From assembly GCA_012845835.1 (NCBI GenBank), contig JABAKD010000013.1:472501-536500 (forward strand): a stretch of 64,000 nucleotides of DNA, written 5' to 3'. Source of the stretch: Undaria pinnatifida (lineage: Eukaryota > Sar > Phaeophyceae > Laminariales > Alariaceae). Below the pieces are notes generated by a model that was not told where the DNA came from, did no database searches, and saw nothing but the letters and a program-made list of their open reading frames with translations. The position numbers and the translations under genes were made by a program. Below are positions 1-9,059 of the stretch, piece by piece (within the stretch, counting starts at the first letter, position 1; each line of letters opens with the position of its first letter).

Positions 1-365
1 GGCTTCGTGGTAAGCCCGGTGCTAACCCATATCCGCGGCGCTGTTCCGTGTGTGTCCCTGGTGTAGCGGGTAAATTTAAATTTTGGTTTCCCCCGGGGAG
101 TCTTGCCGCTGCGTGATATCGGTGTTTTCGGATCTGCTCTCGCCACCGTTTCCGGAAGGGCTGTTGTCCTTGTTGCTGGGTTGTACCTGTGTCACCGAGA
201 GCGTCAGATATATCGAGCGGTCCTTTGGGGCAGATCCGCTTCCCGCCTTTTCTCGCACCGTTGGGTCTATCGATATCGATGTCGTTGTCGTTGTCGATGC
301 CGTCCCTTGATTTGCTTCTCTCGCGCGAGGAGGTGGTAGCCGCGCCTCTCGACCGTGATAATGTT
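1..365. other. No recognisable gene
   Basis: Short open frames occur on both strands but none carries a recognisable domain. A brief TCGATATCGATGTCGTTGTCG run near 270-300 is low-complexity. Nothing else is seen before the tandem repeat that begins near 366. Confidence 0.5.
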
Positions 366-547
366 GCCTGTTGAGTGTTACGAGATGTACGAGAAGGTTC
401 AGTGCAACGACCTGGGTGAGCGTAAGACAGCAGGCCAATTTCTCCCTGGGGGCTGTAGTGCTTTGTTAAGGACTTAGTGGGGTATTACTCCGTTTGACCA
501 CTTGCAAAAGGTTAACCAATAGCTTACCCAAACTAAGCCTTATAACA

Positions 548-559
548 CTCTCCCCCCCT
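548..559 (-). other. Polypurine tract of TRIM copy 1
   Basis: The minus strand reads AGGGGGGGAGAG directly before the 3' LTR, the position expected for a plus-strand primer in an LTR retroelement. The same tract is present in copy 2 after 23552. Confidence 0.65.
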
Positions 560-691
560 GAAACGGCGGGATACCAGGTCGGCCGGATATACGGGCGGAC
601 CTGTCAATATATCCAAGCCGTTTCATTTCCTGGGTATACCGGGGAGAGTATTTTTCAAGTTCGCCATGGGAAAATCTGAAAAAATTTATTA

Positions 692-721
692 TGGTGGATG
701 TGGGGATCGAACCCACGACCC
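692..721 (-). other. tRNA 3'-half module inside the TRIM
   Basis: On the minus strand this reads as a T-arm plus acceptor strand: stem GTGGG, loop TTCGATC, stem CCCAC, then ATCCACCA. It contains a good RNA polymerase III B box (GGTTCGATCCC). A loose A-box-like word, TGGTCAAACGG, lies in the LTR. The 5' half of a tRNA is absent, so this is not a working tRNA gene. It is conserved in both full copies, which points to a functional part of the element or a captured tRNA fragment. Confidence 0.65.
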
Positions 722-733
722 AAAAACCCATGG

Positions 734-750
734 TCCTGCCGACGACGCCA
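734..750 (-). promoter_or_regulatory. Primer-binding site of TRIM copy 1
   Basis: On the minus strand, two bases after the LTR end, the sequence reads TGGCGTCGTCGGCAGGA. Its complement is TCCTGCCGACGACGCCA. This looks like a tRNA 3' end: CCTGC as T-stem strand, CGACGAC as acceptor strand, G discriminator, then CCA. The pattern resembles eukaryotic tRNA-Ser 3' ends, but the primer identity is an inference that needs the host tRNA set. The same 17 bases are intact in copy 2. Confidence 0.75.
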
Positions 751-1245
751 TTTGTTAAGGACTTTAGTGGGGTATTAGTCCGTTTGACCACTTGCAAAAG
801 GTTAACCAATAGCTTACCCAAACTAAGCCTTATAACAGCTTGCTACATTTTGAGTCTACGAGATGAACGAGAAGGTTTAGAGGAACTGTCGAGGGGTACG
901 TTGAGACAAAAGGCATGTTTTCTTCTCCCCGGGACATCTAGTGCTACCTGCTGAGCGCACGAAATGTACGAGAAGGCTGAGTGTAATGGCCTGGAAGCGC
1001 GTAGAAACAGCAGGCGTGTTTCTCCCTGGGACATATATAGCGCTATATGTTGAGTGTACCAGGCATATTTATACAGGAAGGTTTAGTGTGACGGCCTGGG
1101 AGTACATAGAAGAAACAGGTATGTTTCTCCCTGGGGTCCATAGTGCTATTTGTTGAGTGTACTAGGTGTATATTAGAGAAGGTTTGGTGTAACGGCTGGG
1201 GAGTACACAGAGACAATAGGCGTATTTATTCCTGGGACATTTCCT

Positions 1246-2284
1246 ATTACGGAGAGGACGTATCACCCTTTCACCTCTTGTTCTGCCTAATATACCACAG
1301 GCCCTCTCACAAAGGAAGAGCTCAACAAGAAAGTGAGTATTGAGCCTAAACATAGCAAGGACCTCTCAAAAGAAAAAACTACACCCTAAAAATTGCAAGA
1401 AGATCGCCATAAAAACTACGGGGGAATGAGAAATTTGAGAGCTATTACTTATACTGGGGTTACTCTAGGACACGCTCTTTCTCAAACAAAATAGAAATCC
1501 AGCCCATATCCAACACATCGGATTCTTATCAGAGGACCGGTAATGTATACTCCATGTTCTGTGCTCTACCGGTATTGTTACCTCTGCTGTAGGTGGCCGC
1601 GACGACCCCAAGGACAAGCCGGAGAGTGTCTTTCTCAGCGGAGTTGGTGGGGTTGGCGTTTGCGAGGGAGTTATCGCTGACCCCAGCCCCGCTGACCCTG
1701 GCAACCCGAGCTGCTTTCCGGCAGAGAAGAGCCACCGGGCGTCTTCATCCGGGGGAGGTATGGTGGGCATTCGGCAGGGCTCGCGCTCGGGAGTGGCCAC
1801 CTGGCCGGCAGCAAGTTCGAGGAAACGGCATCAATTGCCTCACAAGGATGATCCATTCCTAACGAACGCAAAAAATAGCGATTCGTGGTGATTAGATTCG
1901 ATCGATGCTAAGCCGAAAGTAGGTACTAAGGGGAACTACAGTAGACTTCGTGCATCGGTTTCTGTTTGGGGTTTCTCCCTTACTGTGCGTAGTTTTGTTC
2001 TACTTTCAGGGGATGTTTGCGAGTGATCGACCTTGGACCTCATGCTGCACATTGCAAATATGATGAGTGTAAGCCAATGGCATCGGAATGGAGTCTGGAC
2101 CCGGCTTAGGGCTTAAGCATGCTTCATAAAATTTTTGTGTTGACGGTGCCCCTCAACCTATTAAAATAACATGTTCGAAATGTATCGAAATGTCCTCCTT
2201 GTTTTTCACTGTTGTCTTCCGGTTATACCTAGGCCCTGGGTTTCTTCATCACAAAAGCACTTTCAATTTTTACTCAAACTCAGC
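1246..2284. other. Mostly featureless; one possible exon
   Basis: The only coding-like segment is at 1582-1735 on the minus strand. It has an open frame of about 51 codons containing RLVLGVVAATYSR and ends at AGCAGAG|GTAACA, which resembles a 5' splice site. No domain is recognised and the opposite strand is also open, so coding status is doubtful. The rest shows no repeat or gene signal. Confidence 0.25.
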
Positions 2285-2445
2285 TTTTGGGTTGAGAAGG
2301 TAGTTAAGAATGCATTTAAGAAGGTGTTGAAGAGGGTATTTAAGAAGACATTTAAGAATTAATTTAAGAAGGTTTTGAAGAAGGCCTTTAAGAAGGTATT
2401 TAAGAAGGTATTCAAGAAGGTGTTGGTTTTTAAGACTAGCTATCA
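2285..2445 (+). repeat. Minisatellite, about 12-bp AAGAAGGTATTT unit
   Basis: Imperfect copies of TTTAAGAAGGTA and TTGAAGAAGG run in tandem. The 12-bp period keeps all three frames open on both strands, which explains the lysine-rich peptides. It is unlikely to be coding. Confidence 0.8.
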
Positions 2446-2745
2446 AGTGAGAAGCCTCAGAAAACAAACGGTGACGGTAACCTTTCCCATAACGTGTGTT
2501 TTTCCCCGTAATGTTTGGGCTGACTTTCTTGAGGAATATTATTATGAGAGGGCCGATAGTGTAGCGCAAAAATCCAGAGACGGGAGGGGGGGGGGGGTAA
2601 AGCGGATGAACGCGGGGAAAAGCGGGGCAAAAAAATCTCACGTTGACCCGTTCGAACGATGACAAGCTGTTGGCCCGATTGATCGACCCGACGGTGCCGC
2701 CCCCTTCTCCCTTGCGCAGCACGTGTCGCCCCTCGCGCACTCGCG

Positions 2746-3265
2746 CTAATCGTCTGGCTTCGTTGTTCTCTATCGTCTGAAGCTGCTCCGAAATGCAAGA
2801 CTTCAGTGTTTTCATCTGTGTCACCGTGGGATACCGTGGAGTATGGGACAGGGAATATGGGTATGGTGCACGGGTTATTGTTGCGTATAGCCTTTTCGGT
2901 GTTGGTGTTGGGGTTGGTGTCGGTGTTGGTGTTGCTGTTGGTGTTGCTGTTGGTGTTGCTGTTGGTGTTGGTGTTGGTGTTGGTATTGGTGTTGGTGTCG
3001 GTGTTGGTGTCGGTGTTCGCGTTGGTGTTGGTGTTGATGTTGGTGTTGGTGTTGGTGTCGGTGTTGGTGTCGGTGTTGGTGCTGGGTTGGTGTTGGTGTT
3101 GGGCGTTTGTAGTGGTGTTTGGAGGCAGTGTTGCGCTAAGCGTCTGGCTTCGTTGTTCTCTATTGTCTGAAGCTGTTTCGAGATGCAGGAAATCGGCGTC
3201 TCCGTCTGTGTCACCGTGGGATACAGTGGGATGTGGGATATGACATATGGGGAACGGGACATGGA
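2746..3265 (+). repeat. About 125-bp direct repeats flanking a GTTGGT hexamer array
   Basis: A segment starting CGCTAATCGTCTGGCTTCG near 2746 recurs near 3134 as CGCTAAGCGTCTGGCTTCG. The similarity continues through GTGTCACCGTGGGATAC. Between them, about 2898-3110, runs an imperfect GTTGGT/GTTGCT/GTCGGT hexamer array. A shorter piece of the same hexamer array lies at 3666-3712. The layout suggests segmental duplication with the microsatellite as part of the unit. Long valine/leucine and threonine/proline reading frames here are artefacts of the 6-bp period. Confidence 0.8.
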
Positions 3266-4658
3266 ATACAGGATGGGATAGTCGTGCCGACGTCGCCAGT
3301 GTTGGGGTATCGGGGAAATATGGTCCTAGGGGCCGACTACTGCTATGAAGGAGTGCCCCTGGCTCTGTAATGGTCACTCACACGAGGGTTGCTTGGATAT
3401 TACATATCTGGTACTAGTTGTTTGCTGTCCTTGCTGTCCCCCTCACATCTTCAGAAAAAAAGGGGGGCGGAGCCGTTCGTTCGGGCAGGGATAACGCCTG
3501 CCAGCAATAAAGGGGACAACTTATATAATTCATAACGCCACAACGGGGGAGAGAGGATACCACAACAATATGACGTAGGTGTATGCGATACGGTTATGTA
3601 TGACGTTTGCAGTGTTGCCATCTATGTGGGTTTGAAACATTGGATGTGGTGTTGATACGCATTATCTTGTTGGTGTTGGTGTTGGTGTTGGCGTTGGTGC
3701 TAGATTGGTGTTGGGCATGTTGGCGGCGGTGTTGGATTGCTTTCATAATGCACGTGTCACGATGAGATTGAGATATGGGGGTTGATAAATTGTCGCGTCT
3801 TGGGTGCTATAACTAGGGGGGGATTCTACCTGAGAGCGGCGTTCTCTTGTTCGTTGTTCGGCCCCTGCCTTCAGCAGAGCTGCCCCTCTACTTTCCGCTG
3901 CCCGCTGGGTCTCCACTCGTTCATGACCAACGGCGTGCCTTTCGCGGGGGGGTGGCAGGCGACACGTGCATGCGATCAGCGCGAGAGGGAGAGAGGGCGA
4001 TTCGTGAAGCAGGCAAGGCGCGAAGCGATAACACCTCCATCAATGCTTTTCTAGGGGCCTCGAAAGGCAATAGGAACGAAACTAAGGGGCAAATTCATCG
4101 TCAGGTACACCATGAAATCCGGCTTTCTGGGGTGAAAAATCACAGAGTACCAAATGTTCAACGCAAGGAATTGCGCGACACGCGCGCTGTTTATGGCTCA
4201 ATTTTTACCGCGCGCTCACTCCATAGAGGACCACCCTCGTCCTATATTTTGTCGCTGTGCCTTGGTCACAAAGGGTTCGCAGTAGTATATTACCAAACTG
4301 CCATGGTCGCCGCAAGGTTCTGTCTCGTCATGGCCGAGGCAGAGCGATAAGCAGTAATAGCTCCCCGTGAACAGATAAGTGATATAACACCCTTATTGCC
4401 CCCACCCATGCCGCCCTCGTACCGCAACGCGCGTGGGGGGCGGCAAAACTCGCGAGGCGACTTCCGAGAGACGACGACACGGACGACGACGACAGCAACA
4501 ACTGCTGGGTTGTATGTATGTATACATATGTGTGTTACCGCAACGCCTGCGTCGTTTGACCAGTATTGAGTGGTAGATTATTTTTGTCGGGTAGTTATAG
4601 CTTTAGCTATAGGTATAACAGGAATGTTGGGCCCAACCCTTCTTCTGGTGGCATTGTA
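3266..4658. other. No recognisable gene
   Basis: Apart from the short hexamer tract at 3666-3712, the longest open frame is 167 codons on the plus strand at 3847-4350. It has no recognisable domain and no homologous segment in this window. It may be chance. Confidence 0.4.
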
Positions 4659-4967
4659 CTACACAATCATAACAATCATAACAATCATAACAATCATAAC
4701 AATCATACCAATCATAACAATCATAACAATCATAACAATCATAACAATCATAACAATCGTAACAATCATAACAATCGTAACAATCGTAACAATCATAACA
4801 ATCATAACAATCATAACAATCGTAACAATCATAACAATCGTAACAATCGTAACAATCATAACAATCGTAACAATCATAACAATCATAACAATCGTAACAA
4901 TCATATCAATCATAACAATCATATCAATCATAACAATCATAACAATCATAACAATCATAACAATACA
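4659..4967 (+). repeat. Minisatellite, 9-bp AACAATCAT/AACAATCGT
   Basis: About 33 tandem copies of AACAATCAT occur, with AACAATCGT variants in the middle and a few AATCATATC and AATCATACC variants. Because 9 is three codons, three frames on the plus strand and one long frame on the minus strand stay open and give NHN, TII and MIV runs. No coding role is supported. Confidence 0.9.
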
Positions 4968-5899
4968 GCGCTCAGCAGTGCACCTCTTTCGACTCCGCTT
5001 ATAATAAATGCAAGCGCCGTAGTTTATGAGGGGGGGAGGGCGGGGGGGGTGCCAGCTATGTGATACCGGATCCGAGCTACGTAAAAAAAGGTAGCTGGTA
5101 AACAAGTGCGAAGATAATAAAAGGGTGGGAAAAAAAGGAAGATGATAGACGGGACAAAGCAAAATACAGAATAGTTGGCCACAATAAGAGCAAAAAAAAA
5201 CAATCGCGTGGAACCGCGTTTTCAGAACTCTTTCAACCTTCATGCAACAGGCACAGAAATATCAATAACACTCCTTACCTTTTTCGTCCCCTTTCTTGGG
5301 CCTCGGCGATGCCAGCGTTCCGGCTGATAACGCCGGCGTTCCTGGCAAGCTTAGCTGTCAGACCCGCCTCCGCCTCCCTCCTCCTGTTAAACTTGGTCCG
5401 ACGGGTGCGAATTTTAACCGCCGCGTGCCTCGGCTGCACCAGCCGCGGGTTCGCCGTTTCAACCACCTGCCGAAACATGAGGGTTAGAATTAGGATTAGG
5501 GTTAGGGCTTCCAAATGTATAGGCGTTAACCTCTTTGCGACTTCAGAGGGAAATTGACGACGAAAATGGACGATTACGGCTTACTCGGCCGCTTCTGGTT
5601 GGTGATGGTAAAATTGTGATGGTAAAAATTGTGATGTGTTCGAACGACAACAATGCAAAGGTTAAGAAACTCTCTCGTACGGGACGGGACGGGACGGGGG
5701 CGGGCAGCATGATCCTACTGGTACTGCTGCGCGGTCACGCTATTGATACAGACGCTTGAAAATATCGCTATCGATCGTCGCTTTTCTTTGTGTGTGTTTG
5801 CGATACATGATTACATGATACACACGGGCCCCACGAGGGCAAATAGGGTATTTGCGGGACACCAAATTTGGTCGTGTAAGAAACCATATAATAATAACA
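4968..5899. other. No recognisable gene
   Basis: The only notable feature is a short telomere-like run, GGATTAGGGTTAGGG, near 5492-5506. Short open frames on both strands have no recognisable domain. Confidence 0.4.
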
Positions 5900-6062
5900 T
5901 GGAAACTTACACGGGAATAACCAAAGGTCAACCCAACCCACGAAAAATTAGGCCAGAAACTTGTTTTCCTGACATGCCATATTTTTTAGTTATTTTTTTT
6001 ATCTTCTTTGGGGGTTGGGTTAAGGTTGGGGTTATGACGTTGACGTTCGTCGGTTGAGGTAC
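5900..6062. mobile_element. Fold-back MITE-like element, copy A
   Basis: The left arm AACCAAAGGTCAACCCAACC near 5918 is answered by a right arm GGGGGTTGGGTTAAGGTTGG near 6008 and TTATGACGTTGACGTTCGTC. Related copies at about 20230-20440, 23330-23468 and 24585-24745 share both arms. The consensus arm is about 50 bp, running from a GAAACCGTTGAACGTCA-like word through CCAAGGCCAACCCAACCCAC. The centre is short and AT-rich with no coding capacity. Confidence 0.6.
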
Positions 6063-6149
6063 TAATGTTCTATGTTTTCCTGCCCAACCAAAATAGGTAT
6101 CTCGCCATCACCCCATTGCTAACTCCTAACCCTAAGCCGTTAAACGTAA

Positions 6150-6845
6150 CGCTAATGCTAATGTTAATGTTGATGTTAATGTTGATGTTGATGTTAATGT
6201 TAATGTTAATGTTAATGTTAATGTTAATGTTAATGTTAATGTTAATGTTAATGTTAATGTTAATGTTGATGTTAATGTTAATGTTAATGTTAATGTTGAT
6301 GTTAATGTTGATGTTGATGTTGATGTTGATGTTAATGTTAATGTTAATGTTGATGTTAATGTTAATGTTAATGTTAATGTTAACGTTAATGTTAATGTTA
6401 ATGTTAATGTTAATGTTGATGTTAATGTTAATGTTAATGTTAATGTTAATGTTAATGTTAATGTTAATGTTAATGTTAATGTTAATGTTGATGTTAATGT
6501 TAATGTTAATGTTAATGTTAATGTTAATGTTGATGTTAATGTTAATGTTAATGTTAATGTTGATGTTAATGTTGATGTTGATGTTGATGTTGATGTTAAT
6601 GTTAATGTTAATGTTGATGTTAATGTTAATGTTAATGTTAATGTTAACGTTAATGTTAATGTTAATGTTGATGTTGATGTTAATGTTAATGTTAATGTTA
6701 ATGTTAATGTTAATGTTAATGTTAATGTTAATGTTAATGTTAATGTCAATGTTAATGGTAATGTTAATGTTAATGGTAATGTTAATGTTAATGGTAATGT
6801 CAATGTTAACGGTAGTGTTAATGTTAATGTTAATGTTAATGTTAG
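6150..6845 (+). repeat. GTTAAT hexamer microsatellite with higher-order repeat
   Basis: About 115 tandem hexamers of GTTAAT occur, interspersed with GTTGAT and a few GTTAAC and GGTAAT. The variant pattern around TAACGTTAAT at 6381 recurs at 6645. This gives a 264-bp (44-hexamer) higher-order duplication. The long LMLM and TLTL reading frames are artefacts. Confidence 0.95.
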
Positions 6846-7572
6846 GACAAGCGTAACACTGCCGTACGGTTAATTATAATGTTAGGACACGTGTAAAACT
6901 GCCGTACGGGCAATGTTAACGTTCGGGTTAATATTTGGGTTAGCCCAGAACTACCGTACGGTTAATGTTAATGTCAATGTTAGCGTTAGGGTTAGCGTTA
7001 GGGTTAGCGTAAAAGTGCCGTACGGGCAATGTTAACGTTAGAGTTAGCGTATATCTTCCGTATGGTTAGCGTTAGCGTTAGGGTTAGCGTCCACCTGCCG
7101 TGCGATTAACGTTAGGGTTAGGGTTAGGGTTGGTCTATTCCTGCCGCACGGTCGATGTTAAGGGTCTCGATCGGCGTAAAACGGCCGTGTAGGTTTACGG
7201 TTAGGGTTGGCCTAAACCTGCCGTAATGTTAATGTTAGGGTCTGGATTAGTCTAAGATTTTCATTCCATTAACGTAACGGTTACCGTTACGGTCACCGTT
7301 GGGGTTGACGTTGGGGTTCAAACCAGCCGTACGGTTAATGTTAGGGTCTGGATTAGCCTAAGATTTTCATGCCATTAGCATTAGGGTTACGGTTAGGGTT
7401 AGCCTACACCTGCCGTACGATTAACGGTGTGTTCGCGGTTGGCGTAAACTCGCCGCACGGTTAAATTTAAGGTCTGGGTTCTCGTATACCTGCCGCGCGG
7501 TAAGTCATAGCGTTAGGGTTAGCCTGAACCTGCGTTGCGCTTGGAGTTATGGCTAAGGTTAGCGTAAAGCTC
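6846..7572 (+). repeat. Telomere-like minisatellite with CTGCCGTACGG anchors
   Basis: Short GTTAGGGTTAGCGTTAGGG tracts alternate with the word CTGCCGTACGG or decayed forms of it. The anchors lie near 6857, 6898, 6952, 7014, 7093, 7140, 7325, 7410, 7450 and 7490. Several anchors are followed by GCAATGTTAACGTT or TTAATGTTAGGGTCTGGATT. It grades out of the GTTAAT array, so both may come from one expanding ancestral sequence. It is interstitial in this window and not a chromosome end. Confidence 0.8.
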
Positions 7573-7884
7573 CCGTAAGAGGAACGAAAGGTACCGAGTG
7601 TTAACCCTGTTGCCCCTGCATTGTTTGTCGACACTGTTAATAGCTTCCACTATTTTGCCACAAAAAAAGTCGATGCACTTGTAAACGCTTGTCACGGGTA
7701 TTGTCCTTACCGCCCTACCGTAGCCTCGGTTTTAGAATTTCCATCGATTTTTCGTCGATGTTGCATTTACTGCACAAAACGTAGTTCCTGCCAGCGGTTT
7801 TCTTCGTGGAAACCGTGAGTGTGGCGACTATAGGGGTTAGAGTTAGCAAATATCAGGTACGAGCGGCATTCTTTGTGTTTTTTT

Positions 7885-9005
7885 GAGCCGGCGCCTTCCC
7901 CAAAGTCTTGAGCAGCAATTTCTCGTGTAGCCCTACTATTTAACAAGCCAGACAACTACTTGAATGGCAACAGTCAGTGTCAATATCAAGCCTACCATAT
8001 GGGAATCGGCAGATTGGAAACGTGTGCTTGGTGATGCCTTGCAAAGCATCTTCTGCAAGGTCATGCGAGGCGGCCTCTCATGTGACACAAACGATGTGCT
8101 ATGTGGTTTGGGCGTACCTGTGCCTTCTGCACAAGCAGTGAAGCAGCGGAGGCAAACAATTTGCTTTGAGATGCCGTACCAGTGTCTGTTGCGGAGTCAG
8201 GCCCAACACCTAGCCCACTAGCCTATAGGCATAGGGGGAGTAACAGACACAAACGATGTGTTTTTTGTGACGCCGGCGTACCTGTGCCTTCTGCAACGTC
8301 ATATGCAGCAATCTCTCGTGCGGCCCTAGAGCCGACAGAGTTGAACCTCCGACGTCGCTGGCCGGGTCTTTCCTGTCTCTTCTCCCTTGGGCCTTGATGT
8401 GCTCCAGGAGGATGCACGGATCTAACGGCGGCATCACCTGTTCATCGTCACCATTGTCATCATCCGTTCAGCCAGTATTGTTTCACACATTGGACAGACA
8501 GGTCACGATCTAGATATTCCATTAGTAGATCCTTCATGTCTAGGTTTTCCTGTCCTTTCTTCTTTGTGCGTTGATGTGCTCCACGAAGATACCCGGAACC
8601 AACGGCGGCATCGCTGTCCATCGTCCGCTCGGCAAACGTTTCACAACAACAGACAAATGACGATCCAGATGATCTATCAATATTCGTAGCTCTTGTGTAT
8701 TCATGTGTCTGGGTTTTTTTTGTCCTTTTGTTCGTTCGATGTGCTTCAACAGGATGCACGGATTCGACCACGGCATTGCCTCTCATGACCGGGTGAGCGA
8801 CGATAACATTAAACTATAATATGAAGCAGCTAACAACAACAGACAGGTCACGATCTAGATCATCTAGATCATCTAGATCATCTATTGGTTCCATCCTTAA
8901 TAAAACACAAGGACACCTGGGTTAAGGAAAGAAAAGGAAAGGAAAGGCCGCACACACCAAATAGACCACGATCTAGATTATATAGATAATCTGCAGTAGA
9001 TGCAG
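7885..9005 (-). pseudogene. Tandem exon-like array with MPPLxPCILLEHI and LDRxLSVVV words
   Basis: Two peptide words recur on the minus strand. MPPLDPCILLEHI (near 8436), MPPLVPGIFVEHI (8615) and MPWSNPCILLKHI (8776) are related. So are LLMEYLDRDLSV (8492-8540), LIDHLDRHLSVVV (8634-8690), DDLDDLDRDLSVVV (8822-8890) and YLYNLDRGLFGV (8955-9000). Unit length is about 165-180 bp. Downstream, three related segments with words such as REIAAYDVAEGT lie near 8282-8400, 8118-8190 and 7885-7955. The first two end at CACAG|GTACGC, a splice-donor-like border. Frames shift between units, so this is a decayed or heavily spliced gene. Function is unknown. Confidence 0.5.
8540..8776 (-). CDS. Open 78-codon segment holding one full repeat unit
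   Basis: This is the longest uninterrupted frame of the 7.9-9.0 kb array. It starts at an ATG in the MPWSNPCILLKHI word, continues through LIDHLDRHLSVVV, and enters the next unit at MPPLVPGIFVEHI. No signal peptide, membrane segment or known domain is visible. The leucine spacing in the LDR word suggests a helix. It could be an exon of a repeat protein or a relic. The ATG may be internal, not a true start. Confidence 0.3.
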   Translation of the reverse strand: MPWSNPCILLKHIERTKGQKKPRHMNTQELRILIDHLDRHLSVVVKRLPSGRWTAMPPLVPGIFVEHINAQRRKDRKT

Positions 9006-9058
9006 TAGATGCCGTAGATGCAGTAGATGCAGTAGATGCAGTAGATGCAGTAGATCGT
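8998..9058 (+). repeat. 9-bp minisatellite GCAGTAGAT
   Basis: Six to seven copies of GCAGTAGAT occur, with a GCCGTAGAT variant. A separate AGATCATCT repeat at 8862-8886 lies within the exon-like LDR unit and encodes its repeated D-D-L. Confidence 0.85.
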
Positions 9059-9059
9059 T

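Larger units (their letters stand above)
464..837 (-). mobile_element. TRIM-like miniature LTR element, copy 1
   Basis: The element is 374 bp with terminal direct repeats at 464-547 and 753-837, which differ at only a few positions. Read on the minus strand each LTR starts TGTTATAAGG and ends CCTTAACA, the TG...CA form of LTR retrotransposons. Two bases inside the 5' LTR lies a primer-binding-site-like TGG sequence. A G-rich purine tract abuts the 3' LTR. The interior holds a tRNA 3'-half module and no coding capacity. GCTT at 460-463 is repeated at 838-841 as a 4-bp target duplication. A second copy with the same structure is at 23469-23838. Terminal-repeat retrotransposon in miniature (TRIM) is the best fit. 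It is non-autonomous and its partner is unknown. Confidence 0.85.
366..1245 (+). repeat. Degenerate tandem repeat, about 102-bp (34-codon) unit
   Basis: Units begin near 369, 848, 950, 1049 and 1152 at TTGAGTGT-like words, giving periods of 99-103 bp. Each contains a stretch like GTTTCTCCCTGGGACAT. In plus-strand frames the units give related peptides: FLPG after words such as TAWEYIEETGM, then VECTR or AERTK. Removing the inserted element at 464-837 restores a period near 101-105 bp. Frames shift between units, so this is either a decayed repeat-protein gene or a satellite whose period happens to be near a multiple of three. No start, stop or domain can be assigned. Confidence 0.6.

Noticed and set aside
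692-787. Complete tRNA gene on the minus strand
   Set aside because: The 3' half is excellent but no matching 5' acceptor strand, D-arm or anticodon arm can be placed at tRNA spacing.
691-954. 87-codon ORF starting MVDVGIEPTTQKPM
   Set aside because: VGIEPTT is the usual translation of an antisense tRNA T-arm; it lies inside the TRIM.
2270-3377. 330- and 306-codon minus-strand ORFs
   Set aside because: Most of their length is the GTTGGT hexamer array and the AAGAAGG minisatellite; flanks are duplicated non-coding sequence.
4566-5243. Long NHN-repeat and MIV-repeat ORFs
   Set aside because: Artefact of a 9-bp minisatellite read in open frames on both strands.
6065-6856. 263-codon ORF of alternating Leu-Met and the opposite Thr-Leu ORF
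   Set aside because: Pure product of the GTTAAT hexamer; any 6-bp repeat without stops stays open. No coding support.
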